Assembly: GCA_024404815.1 (NCBI GenBank)
Contig: JAKSPL010000017.1
Location: 1 to 47,072, forward strand
Length of the DNA stretch: 47,072 nucleotides
DNA from: Oscillospiraceae bacterium
GTDB taxonomy: Bacteria; Bacillota; Clostridia; Oscillospirales; Ruminococcaceae
Reading direction: 5' to 3'
The notes under the pieces were generated by a model that had not been told where the DNA came from, did no database searches, and worked only from the letters and a program-made list of their open reading frames with translations. Shown here one piece after another: positions 23,039 to 30,720 of this stretch. Numbering within the stretch: the first letter of the stretch is position 1; each line of letters starts with the position of its first letter. A program made the translations under genes and the position numbers.

Positions 23039-24910
23039 TCATTGTCTGCGGATACGGTCGATTTTCTTGGAATTGCCGCCTGTTGCGCTGAAAGTGTTCA
23101 TTGCAAACAGGACATCGGTCGCGCCGACCTGCTGCAAATATTTGACGGCATTCTTTTTGAAATAGCGGATGTCAATGACATAGATATTTTCGAACGAGGA
23201 CGTAAACCACGGGATCAGCGCATTGCCGTAGCTGTCCTTGAATACCGCGAGGGTACGTCCGTTTTTGACTTCTGTCTGAACGTGCGTGATTTTCTCATCT
23301 CCGCCCAGATAAACGAGATACCAGTTGATCGGATCGCCCAAACGGTCAATATCCATCAGCAGTCTGCCTTCATGGGCGTTCTGCGCTTTGGTATCAAAAT
23401 AGGTGGTGGTGTATGCCGCGTGCGGCTCATAGAAGAAGAATTCTTCGGGATTATTTTTGAGTGTAATATCGCCTGAATAGCCGTACATTGTGCCGACATA
23501 TCCCTCTCGTGCCACGCGGTCATATTCGGACAGACGGGCAAACGGAACACGGGCAACAGCCGCAAATTCTTCTGCGGCATAGAATGCGCCGAGGGAAGAC
23601 CAGTGGTGGTCAGTACGCATATAAATATTTTCTGCCGCATGGGGAGCGAGTGCGCCGAGGACGTTGACGGGCTTCACATCGACCAGGTTTTCATTGATAT
23701 GCTGGATATTCTTCTCCTCGCTGCCGATCATATGCTTGTATTCGTCAGGCGTATAGAACGAGCAGGGTGTGGGGATGACCATAGAATAGACGTTGACCTT
23801 TGCGCCCAAATCCTTTTTGAAGGCGTTGACATAGGAGGCATAGTTCTCTCCGACGCTGAAACTGCCGCCGTAGAGGGAAATGGCACGTTTCTTGTAAATC
23901 AGGATATTGTTGCTCAGTTCGCCGCCTTCATCTTCAGCCGGGGGCGGAGCGGCAGTTGTCGCGGTAGTCGCCGCAGTCGTTGTGCCTGTGGCAAGCGTGG
24001 TGGTGACGGTTGCGGCAGGGTCAGGCGTGGTTGTCGTGGCGGCTGTGGTGACAACAGGTTCTGTCTGCTGTGCTGTGGGTGCGATGCCGTGGAATACTGC
24101 GGCATCCTCGTCGTTCCATCCCATATGTTTGCGGAACGATGCCGTCATGTTTTTGAACACCGAGCGCATCGGCACAGTATCATCGTAATAATTGGTAATG
24201 CCTGCGGTATATTCGCCGTTCCAGTAGGATTCCCATGAAAAATCGGGCATGGTGGCGAGATTTCGGTTTTCGATCTCAGAAACGGTCGGGCGTTCCAGCA
24301 CCAGCATACCCACGGCGATCGAAGCGGCGAGTGTCATGCAGACTGCAATGTTGACACCGCCCAGAATGCGTTCGGTACGCGGCAGAACGGTTCTGGCATG
24401 AAATTCGGCGGCTTCGCGTTTCCATGCGCGGTCGCTTTGACGGCGGAGTTTTTTGCAGGTGGATCTTGCAGCGGCGGTTGCGGTCTGGTAGCTTCTCGCC
24501 GCTTCTTTGAGGGCGGCATCGCGGCGTGCGATGCGTTGTTTTTCATAAAAATGGGCGACTTCTGCATCGTGGACACGCTGTAACAGATCGGGTTCTTCGG
24601 GTGCAGGCGCAGGTTCTGCTGCGGCAACAGCCTTTTGCTGTAATTCGCGGAGTGCAGCAGACGTATCTTCCTCTGCTGCTTCCGCATTTTGTCTGCGTTC
24701 GGTGCGTTTTTTCGCGGCTGCCTCACGGCGTCTGGCGCGTTCAGCAGCGATGCTTGCGCGTGTCGGTTTTGGAATTGCGACGTCGATCTGGTTGTTGTCA
24801 TTGCCAAGCAGGCTGGAAGCGGAGCGCGGCAATTCCTGCGGCGGTTTCGGTGCAGGCAGGCTGACGTCGATCTCGTTGTTGTCGTTTCCGAGCATACTGG
24901 AATCAAGCAT
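23039..24910 (-). CDS. DHHW-family (AlgX/DltD-like) surface acylation protein
   Basis: 623 residues in four parts. First, a cytoplasmic N-terminus with two copies of LGNDNN[EQ]IDV (about 7-16 and 35-44). Second, a charged Ala/Arg/Glu coiled-coil region (about 55-190). Third, a membrane helix (about 194-216) and a DHHW N-terminal segment (ENRNLATMPDFSWESYWNGEY). Fourth, after a long Thr/Ala-rich linker (about 290-330), the DHHW/SGNH domain, with TDHHWSSLGAF at about 434 and the nucleophile in FKDSYGNALIPW at about 558. Both catalytic motifs are intact, unlike the DHHW protein at 20.2 kb. Between an MBOAT and an ACP gene, it should complete transfer of an acyl group to an extracellular polymer. 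Confidence 0.9.
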   Translation of the reverse strand: MLDSSMLGNDNNEIDVSLPAPKPPQELPRSASSLLGNDNNQIDVAIPKPTRASIAAERARRREAAAKKRTERRQNAEAAEEDTSAALRELQQKAVAAAEPAPAPEEPDLLQRVHDAEVAHFYEKQRIARRDAALKEAARSYQTATAAARSTCKKLRRQSDRAWKREAAEFHARTVLPRTERILGGVNIAVCMTLAASIAVGMLVLERPTVSEIENRNLATMPDFSWESYWNGEYTAGITNYYDDTVPMRSVFKNMTASFRKHMGWNDEDAAVFHGIAPTAQQTEPVVTTAATTTTPDPAATVTTTLATGTTTAATTATTAAPPPAEDEGGELSNNILIYKKRAISLYGGSFSVGENYASYVNAFKKDLGAKVNVYSMVIPTPCSFYTPDEYKHMIGSEEKNIQHINENLVDVKPVNVLGALAPHAAENIYMRTDHHWSSLGAFYAAEEFAAVARVPFARLSEYDRVAREGYVGTMYGYSGDITLKNNPEEFFFYEPHAAYTTTYFDTKAQNAHEGRLLMDIDRLGDPINWYLVYLGGDEKITHVQTEVKNGRTLAVFKDSYGNALIPWFTSSFENIYVIDIRYFKKNAVKYLQQVGATDVLFAMNTFSATGGNSKKIDRIRRQ

Positions 24911-24928
24911 ACATTTGCGCTCCTTTCC

Positions 24929-26341
24929 TTAGAATCTGAAATACAGGAACGGGTTGTTTGTCGCATCGACAAGCAAAATACTGCTGACGAGGAGCAAAAC
25001 GACATTCAGCACGATTTGTGCAGAACCGATTGCGACACCTGCGCCGCTGTGACGCAGTTTGATTTTTTGGATGCCGTCATAAACAGGGAAACAGCAGATC
25101 ACAGCGGCCAGCAGCAGCCAGCAGTTGTTCTGCATCGACAGCAGGGTAAAGGAATCGGATAGTTTGTTGCCGTTTAAGCCGACAAGGTTTTTGAAGAATT
25201 GCAGCAGTCTGCCGAAATCCTCGAAATAGAAAATGCCGAATCCGATGAAAATGATGAGTTTGCTGTAAATATGACGGATAACGAGCGGTATTTTCTTGAT
25301 GCGTTTTTTACCGATGAGCTGTTCGATGAAGATGAACAGACCGAAATAGAGTCCCCAGATGACGAAGTTCCAGCTTGCGCCGTGCCAGAGTCCCGTGCAG
25401 AACCAGACGAGGAACAAACCACCGTATTTGCGGCGTTTTCCGAAAATCGGGACATAGAGCAGATAGTCGCGGAAGAACGTGCCGAGGGAGATATGCCATC
25501 TCTGCCAGAATTCGGAAATATCGCGGCAGAGGAACGGGTGCTTGAAGTTCTCATCGAAATGGAAGCCGAACAGGTATCCCATACCGATCGCCATATCCGA
25601 ATATCCCGAAAAATCAAAATAGATCTGCATTGCGTAGACGATGACCGCGTACCATGTGCCCAGCACGGTCAGGTTTGCGACATCGCCGCCGAAGAACGCC
25701 TCTACGATCGTGGAGAGGTGGTTTGCAAGAATGACCTTTTTTGCGAGTCCGAGAATCAGTCTGGTGATGCCGTTGCTGAAATCGTTCAGCGTGACATGGC
25801 GTTCGCGGATCTCCTGTTCAATGGCGGAATAGCGGACGATCGGACCTGCGACAAGCTGCGGAAACATGGAAATATACAGCAAAAAGCGGAACGGATTGCG
25901 CTGCCGTTCGACATTTCCCCAGTAGAGGTCGATGATATAGGAAAGGATCTGGAACGTGTAGAAGCTGATGCCGATGGGGAGTGTCAGTTTCGGGACAGGT
26001 AGCGAAACGTGCGGGATCAGATTGAGGTTCTCAACGATAAATCCGCTGTATTTGAATACTCCCAGAAGTCCGATGTTAAAAATCAGGGATACCGTAAAAA
26101 ATACGGTGGCAAGCTTATGCTTTTCGATATCTCTTGCCTTGCCGATGCCCAGCCCCAGCCGGTAGTTGACCATGACGCTGCCCAGCAGCAGGAAGATATA
26201 GAACGGTTCGCCCCACGCATAGAACACGAGGGAGAACAGAATCAGTACGGCGTTTTTTACCCGTAAAGACGGCGAAAGCCCGTAGCACAGCAGGCATACG
26301 GGCAAAAACAGGTATAGAAAGATAAGGCTCGAAAAAACCAT
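24929..26341 (-). CDS. MBOAT family O-acyltransferase (AlgI/DltB-like)
   Basis: 470 residues, about eleven hydrophobic segments. Landmarks are MVFSSLIFLYLFLPVCLL at the start, LPIGISFYTFQILSYIID (about 122), FLLYISMFPQLVAGPIVRY (about 153), DLSGYSDMAIG-type sequence DFSGYSDMAIGMG, EFWQRWHISLGTFFRDYL and the catalytic histidine in CTGLWHGASWNF (about 320). These membrane proteins move acyl groups across the membrane toward extracellular acceptors. The gene heads the operon MBOAT-DHHW-ACP, with a gap of 18 bases to the next gene and a promoter at 26451-26479. Acceptor polymer unknown. Confidence 0.95.
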   Translation of the reverse strand: MVFSSLIFLYLFLPVCLLCYGLSPSLRVKNAVLILFSLVFYAWGEPFYIFLLLGSVMVNYRLGLGIGKARDIEKHKLATVFFTVSLIFNIGLLGVFKYSGFIVENLNLIPHVSLPVPKLTLPIGISFYTFQILSYIIDLYWGNVERQRNPFRFLLYISMFPQLVAGPIVRYSAIEQEIRERHVTLNDFSNGITRLILGLAKKVILANHLSTIVEAFFGGDVANLTVLGTWYAVIVYAMQIYFDFSGYSDMAIGMGYLFGFHFDENFKHPFLCRDISEFWQRWHISLGTFFRDYLLYVPIFGKRRKYGGLFLVWFCTGLWHGASWNFVIWGLYFGLFIFIEQLIGKKRIKKIPLVIRHIYSKLIIFIGFGIFYFEDFGRLLQFFKNLVGLNGNKLSDSFTLLSMQNNCWLLLAAVICCFPVYDGIQKIKLRHSGAGVAIGSAQIVLNVVLLLVSSILLVDATNNPFLYFRF

Positions 26342-26450
26342 TTTGTTTTGCTCCTGCTATCAATTTTCAATTTGTTCTACTGAATATCTGTATTTTCTTT
26401 TTTCACGGAGTATGTGCAGGCGCACAAAACCCCACTATATATCTTGTACT

Positions 26451-26479
26451 ATTATACCGCAGAATCCGACAAGTTTCAA
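26451..26479 (-). promoter_or_regulatory. Promoter of the MBOAT-DHHW-ACP operon
   Basis: Minus strand TTGAAA (26479-26474), 17 bases, TATAAT (26456-26451); the leader to the start codon is about 105 bases. Confidence 0.7.
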
Positions 26480-26550
26480 GGGGATTTTACATTTTTCTTA
26501 GATTCTCACAAAGAACGCCGCAAAAGAAACGTGTTTTTTTACATAGAGAA

Positions 26551-26586
26551 AGCCGCAGCAGAATGGTCAGACATCCTGCTGCGGCT
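26551..26586 (-). terminator. Terminator of the foldase gene
   Basis: AGCCGCAGCAG / CTGCTGCGGCT arms, extended by ATG/CAT around the loop, six bases past the minus-strand stop codon region, followed on that strand by a short pyrimidine run. Confidence 0.75.
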
Positions 26587-26591
26587 GATGC

Positions 26592-28067
26592 TCAGTAATT
26601 GAGTTTGTTGATGATATTCTGGTGTTCGGTGACGGTATATATGTCACCGCAGGTGTTGATGGCATCCGCCTGTTTCAAATAGAGTTCCTGATAAGCGGCG
26701 GCTTTGTCAGCAGAATACGGGTTATCTGCGACATAGTAGGCGACTACCACAAGGGAATCCGTATCGAAGATCTCGGTATCGCCTGGTTTGCGGTCCGCAG
26801 AGAATGCCCAGTCACGCAGTTCCTCACCATAGGTCATCGTGTTTTCAGAGAAACCGATATAAAGACCGCCTGTGGAGATCTGGTTGAAAATCGCACTATG
26901 TTCCTTTGCGATTTCTGCGAACTGCGATTCCGTACCGCCGTCTGCCTGCCAGTCGTCCACAAGGCTCTGTGCAACGGCGACCGTATCCGTGTTGTCTGTC
27001 TTGTTGACACCGATCAGACGCAGGTCTACGGTGTCACTCTGGTCTGTGACAGGCAGTTCTGTCAGCATATAGACCACAAAATAGTCGCCGTTATCATGTT
27101 CGATGGAGAATGTGTCGTTGACTTTTCTGCTGCTGTCCAGAATCCATTCCGCAGCATCGGCATCCACACTGTCACCTGACAGGGACATTCTGGAAGTTTC
27201 TGCCATTTTCTTTGCGGTTTCTGCATCTTTCTGCTGATCTTCCGTCAGGAAACGGATGATCTCTTTCTCGAAGTCATCCTGTGTTTTGCAGGCTTTCAGC
27301 TTTTCCACCTCGGCGGATGCGGCATCATGATCCTGCTTGACGTTTTTATTTTCGTCTGTACCGCCGTTCCATGCGATACTGAACATTTCCAGTCCGAACT
27401 TGGCGTATTTGCCGTTGTTTTCTGCATAATAGCTGTTCAGTTCGTCCTCGGAAACGGCGATATTCTCCGTAGCATATGCCTGATATTCCTTGGCAAGCCG
27501 CTTGATCTTGATGATCTCTGCGGCATCGGAAGCCTGTACACCGTCAGAGTATTTCGAAAGGTCGAGAGCCTGTGCTTCCGCCTCGCATTCAGCGATTTGT
27601 GCATCTGTCAGGGTGAAACCTTCCGTCTGTGCCGCCTCGCAGACCTTTATTGCCTTTTCGAGCGAGTAATTGGACGCTTCTACGAGATAATCGAACCAAG
27701 TCTGGTCGGTGCCGTAGAGTTGTTTCTTGAACGATTTGCCTTTGATGGGACGTTCAGCGTTTTTGTTGCCCTTGACCGATTCGAGATAATTCTGATAGGT
27801 CGTGTCGATGGCATAACTCATCATGCCGTTGGTGATCTGGTAGTGGTCAGATTCCAGCGCAATGCCCTGCAAGTGTGCACCGCTTTTGCGGTAGATTTTT
27901 ACGGATGCGTAAGTCACTGCACCAATGACCACAGCGCCTGCACAGCAGAGTGCGGCGATGGTGCGGGCAGTTTTCTTTTTCTGCTTTTGTTTTGCACGCT
28001 GCTTTTCGAGCTTTTTGTCGATCTGCTGCGCGGTATAATCCTGTTTGACAGGTTTTTGTTTGCTCAT
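26592..28067 (-). CDS. Membrane-anchored parvulin-like foldase (PrsA/SurA-like)
   Basis: 491 residues from ATG 28067, preferred because AAAGGA lies nine bases upstream; an ATG 42 bases earlier has no ribosome binding site. A very basic cytoplasmic head (about 1-37, rich in Lys/Gln/Arg) precedes one membrane helix (about 38-57). The extracellular part begins with a SurA_N-like helical domain (YQITNGMMSYAIDTTYQNYLE) and ends in a region around GGLYIGFSENTMTYGEELRDW that resembles the parvulin core, although the sequence is divergent. The likely role is folding of exported proteins. PPIase activity cannot be inferred with certainty. Confidence 0.7.
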   Translation of the reverse strand: MSKQKPVKQDYTAQQIDKKLEKQRAKQKQKKKTARTIAALCCAGAVVIGAVTYASVKIYRKSGAHLQGIALESDHYQITNGMMSYAIDTTYQNYLESVKGNKNAERPIKGKSFKKQLYGTDQTWFDYLVEASNYSLEKAIKVCEAAQTEGFTLTDAQIAECEAEAQALDLSKYSDGVQASDAAEIIKIKRLAKEYQAYATENIAVSEDELNSYYAENNGKYAKFGLEMFSIAWNGGTDENKNVKQDHDAASAEVEKLKACKTQDDFEKEIIRFLTEDQQKDAETAKKMAETSRMSLSGDSVDADAAEWILDSSRKVNDTFSIEHDNGDYFVVYMLTELPVTDQSDTVDLRLIGVNKTDNTDTVAVAQSLVDDWQADGGTESQFAEIAKEHSAIFNQISTGGLYIGFSENTMTYGEELRDWAFSADRKPGDTEIFDTDSLVVVAYYVADNPYSADKAAAYQELYLKQADAINTCGDIYTVTEHQNIINKLNY

Positions 28068-28118
28068 TTTGCGGTTTCCTTTCGGCTTCTTTTGGGATGT
28101 ATTCTGCATCCGTTAATC

Positions 28119-28147
28119 AGTATAACACAAACTGCATCGTTTTGCAA
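28119..28147 (-). promoter_or_regulatory. Promoter of the foldase gene
   Basis: Minus strand TTGCAA (28147-28142), 17 bases, TATACT (28124-28119), about 52 bases before the start codon. The remainder of 28148-28405 shows no gene. Confidence 0.65.
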
Positions 28148-28405
28148 GCGTTTTCGCAGACTTTTCACCGTATTTCAAGAATCCTGTAACATTTCCGACC
28201 GATTCCGACACGTTTCTGTTGGGGCGGATCATTGGAAATCAGTCAAGCTGTACAAATCTGTCCTGCTGTTCTTGTAGATACCGCTGAATTTTTCAAAGAA
28301 TTGCACATTTTCGCGGTTTCGGTTCGTATATAAGGTATGAGGGAATGTCAAAAGGAACATTCGCTGATGATTTGGTGCAGAAGCGGATGCGGAAAGGAGT
28401 GTAGA

Positions 28406-29536
28406 ATGAAACGAAGTGCGCTGTTGTTGTCTGTATCTCTGCTATTGACTGCCTGCCATCCTGCATCAAGCGGGGAGGCAAAGACAACTGCGGAACTGAC
28501 CATGCAGACAACGACCACTACGCCGGATACCGGAACGCAGAGTGTACAGACAGGAAATTATACGCTGCTGAGTCAATATCTCGCAGGACAGCCGAGTGCA
28601 AAACATTTGAAAAACTGTCGGATGCTGGGCGGCGGAACCTATCTGCTCTGTTTTGAAAATGAAGAAAATACATATGAAATCGAATACACCTCACTTGCTC
28701 ACGGCAGAGAATGCTATACGGCAAGTGCGGACAATGTGCATACCGCTGCGGACGGATTCTGGGTGCTGAACTCTGTGACAGAGGATTCAGCAGCCGCAAT
28801 GGAGTGGAACGGTGTGAAATACAGCGGACTCAGCATCTACTCCAATTCTCTCGGACTGGAAGCGTATGCAGATTTGTCACCGCTCGGCAAAATTGACGCA
28901 TTGACTGTGGACTTGCAGAGTCAGACAGTCTATGCGGCAAAGCAGTCTGCGGACGGATTGTGTGTGGAGAAACTTGGATTTTTTCAAAAAGAGCCGCAGA
29001 CTGTCTGCACGATTGTCCCAACAGATACAGAACCATATCTTGAACAGATAGCTGCGCTGCACAGCTGCGGAGATTTTCTGGCACTGCTTGGGACTGCGCA
29101 GATGGATGGTGAATCGGTTTCTTGCTTTGGCGGCATTTCTCTGCGTGACGGTGCTGTTCGCTTGTATCCTTGCAGCGGCGGAACGTATGCAATGGCGGCA
29201 TTTGACGGCGGCGCGTATTTTTACGATGTATCCAAGCCAACGGGTAGTATCTACCGTCTGGACGATGCCGCAGAAACAGAGATTACGCTGATCAATACAG
29301 CGGAAAGCCGGCAGGTGTTTGTATCGCAGAGCGGAGCATATTTTGCAACCTGCGTGAAAACCGCGCCAGATACGGCAGAGATCACAGTCTACAATGCGGA
29401 CGGCAGACGCATTACCAAGAGTGTATCGCATGAATCCAAAGAGATCACTGATGATGTCCGAATGTACTTTGATGAGGAGGCAAATCGGCTGCTTTACTGT
29501 GCGGCGACAGACGACTGGCGCGAAATATTGTTTTGA
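28406..29536 (+). CDS. Predicted lipoprotein of unknown function
   Basis: 376 residues from ATG 28406, chosen because AAAGGAG is seven bases upstream and the signal peptide starts there. MKRSALLLSVSLLLTAC is a lipoprotein signal with lipobox LTAC (Cys17), so the protein should be lipidated and surface-exposed. A Thr-rich spacer (TTAELTMQTTTTTPDTGT, about 27-44) is followed by about 300 residues of short beta-like stretches with recurring glycine and aromatic positions. This could be a beta-propeller, but I recognise no family. A strong terminator follows at 29607, so it is monocistronic. Confidence 0.72.
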   Translation: MKRSALLLSVSLLLTACHPASSGEAKTTAELTMQTTTTTPDTGTQSVQTGNYTLLSQYLAGQPSAKHLKNCRMLGGGTYLLCFENEENTYEIEYTSLAHGRECYTASADNVHTAADGFWVLNSVTEDSAAAMEWNGVKYSGLSIYSNSLGLEAYADLSPLGKIDALTVDLQSQTVYAAKQSADGLCVEKLGFFQKEPQTVCTIVPTDTEPYLEQIAALHSCGDFLALLGTAQMDGESVSCFGGISLRDGAVRLYPCSGGTYAMAAFDGGAYFYDVSKPTGSIYRLDDAAETEITLINTAESRQVFVSQSGAYFATCVKTAPDTAEITVYNADGRRITKSVSHESKEITDDVRMYFDEEANRLLYCAATDDWREILF

Positions 29537-29606
29537 CAGGAAAAGGCAGATGGTTGTGTGTTGCACAAGATTTTTCAGCTTATCCCAGCGTATCCAAGAA
29601 ACAACA

Positions 29607-29645
29607 AAACCCACGCAGATTCGGAATCTGCGTGGGTTTGATTTG
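29607..29645 (+). terminator. Strong terminator after the lipoprotein gene
   Basis: AAACCCACGCAGATT / AATCTGCGTGGGTTT, 15 perfect pairs with a CGG loop, followed by a T-rich run. It lies 70 bases past the stop codon and separates the chromosomal block from the accessory region. 29646-29769 holds only a small CTGTAT / ATACAG hairpin. Confidence 0.9.
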
Positions 29646-29769
29646 TTTTTGCGAAGATGAAATCTTAACGCTTGGAGAACTTATGTATCGGTTTTCCCGC
29701 CTGTATAGGCGATTCATAGAAACCGTGAGTGCTGTATGAGTGCTATACAGATGATTGCAGAGTGTCGAA

Positions 29770-30720
29770 TCAGGTGTTTTCAAACAACGAAAGCTGAACG
29801 AATTCATCCTCTTTTGGCTTTTTGACGACCGAAATATTGCCATCCCAGTTTTCATCAATGGGTATCGCGCCGAGTTTGATTAGCTCCTGATTCCCTTTGT
29901 ACTCTGGATGATTCCAGCAAAATACAGGTGCGATCTCATGACGGATACAGTCTGTCGCGCCACTCCATGTACCGCCTTTTTTGTAGTCAGAGCGGACAAT
30001 TACCGTGCCTTCCGACTGTGTGTAGATATATTTGTTCCGCATCATTGCGGTCGCAGCGGTAAATCCCATATCTGGTTTCACGGCTGAAAGCAAGAGCAGT
30101 TGATTGTTCTGGATAGCAGAAATTGTTTGTTTGCTGCGAATTTGCTTCACCATGGAATCAGCTAGGAACACAACAGCCTGACTACCATTCTGAATAGAAC
30201 AATCCGCAGAAATGGTGTCGATTCCTTTGGCACCTCCTGATACGACTGCATATTCGAGTGTATTAATTTTGGAAACGATTTTTTCAGTGAATTTACAGTC
30301 GGTTTCATCAATATTACGCGAGCCTGCAAATCCGACACATTTTTGATCGGCAAGCTTAATATTTCCTGCATAATAAAAGAGCGGCGGACAGCTTTTTCCT
30401 AGTCTTGCTTTGATTTTTTTCGGATAATTGGTATCTGCACGAGTAACAATAGAAATACCCATACTTTCGTATTTTCCCATTTCAAACGCAAGACTGCCTC
30501 CACGATTCAGCAGATGATGAATCCGATCTATTTCCGATTTGCTTAGACGCAGGTTATTAAGTTCGGTGTCGGACATTTCTGCCAGGTCGTACGGCTGCAA
30601 TTCTGCCTGCATGAGAACATCCGCCAGCTTTGACCATTCTGATGGTTCATACGGCTTGTAGTCAGCACTTTGTAGGATATGGCTGCAAAGCATGAAGATA
30701 ACTTCTGAATTTCTGTTCAT
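29770..30720 (-). CDS. DprA/Smf-like protein paired with a RecQ-like helicase (RqlI-like)
   Basis: 316 residues. An N-terminal helical part (about 1-85) is followed by a Rossmann-like DprA fold: PPLFYYAGN, CVGFAGSRNID, YAVVSGGAKGIDTISAD (about 155-172, the nucleotide/DNA-binding signature), then MRNKYIYTQSEGTVIVRS and KKGGTWSGA. The C-terminal winged helix of competence DprA is absent. The start codon overlaps the stop of the upstream helicase gene by four bases, so the two are translationally coupled. From established work on uropathogenic E. coli as I recall it, a DprA homologue (RqlI) restrains a RecQ-like helicase (RqlH), which suggests this protein protects the host from its partner. A role in competence is less likely given the context. 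Confidence 0.85.
   Translation of the reverse strand: MNRNSEVIFMLCSHILQSADYKPYEPSEWSKLADVLMQAELQPYDLAEMSDTELNNLRLSKSEIDRIHHLLNRGGSLAFEMGKYESMGISIVTRADTNYPKKIKARLGKSCPPLFYYAGNIKLADQKCVGFAGSRNIDETDCKFTEKIVSKINTLEYAVVSGGAKGIDTISADCSIQNGSQAVVFLADSMVKQIRSKQTISAIQNNQLLLLSAVKPDMGFTAATAMMRNKYIYTQSEGTVIVRSDYKKGGTWSGATDCIRHEIAPVFCWNHPEYKGNQELIKLGAIPIDENWDGNISVVKKPKEDEFVQLSLFENT

Noticed and set aside
29770-30720. Competence gene dprA
   Set aside because: It lacks the C-terminal winged helix, is coupled to a RecQ-PRTase helicase and lies in an accessory block, so the RqlI-like reading fits better.
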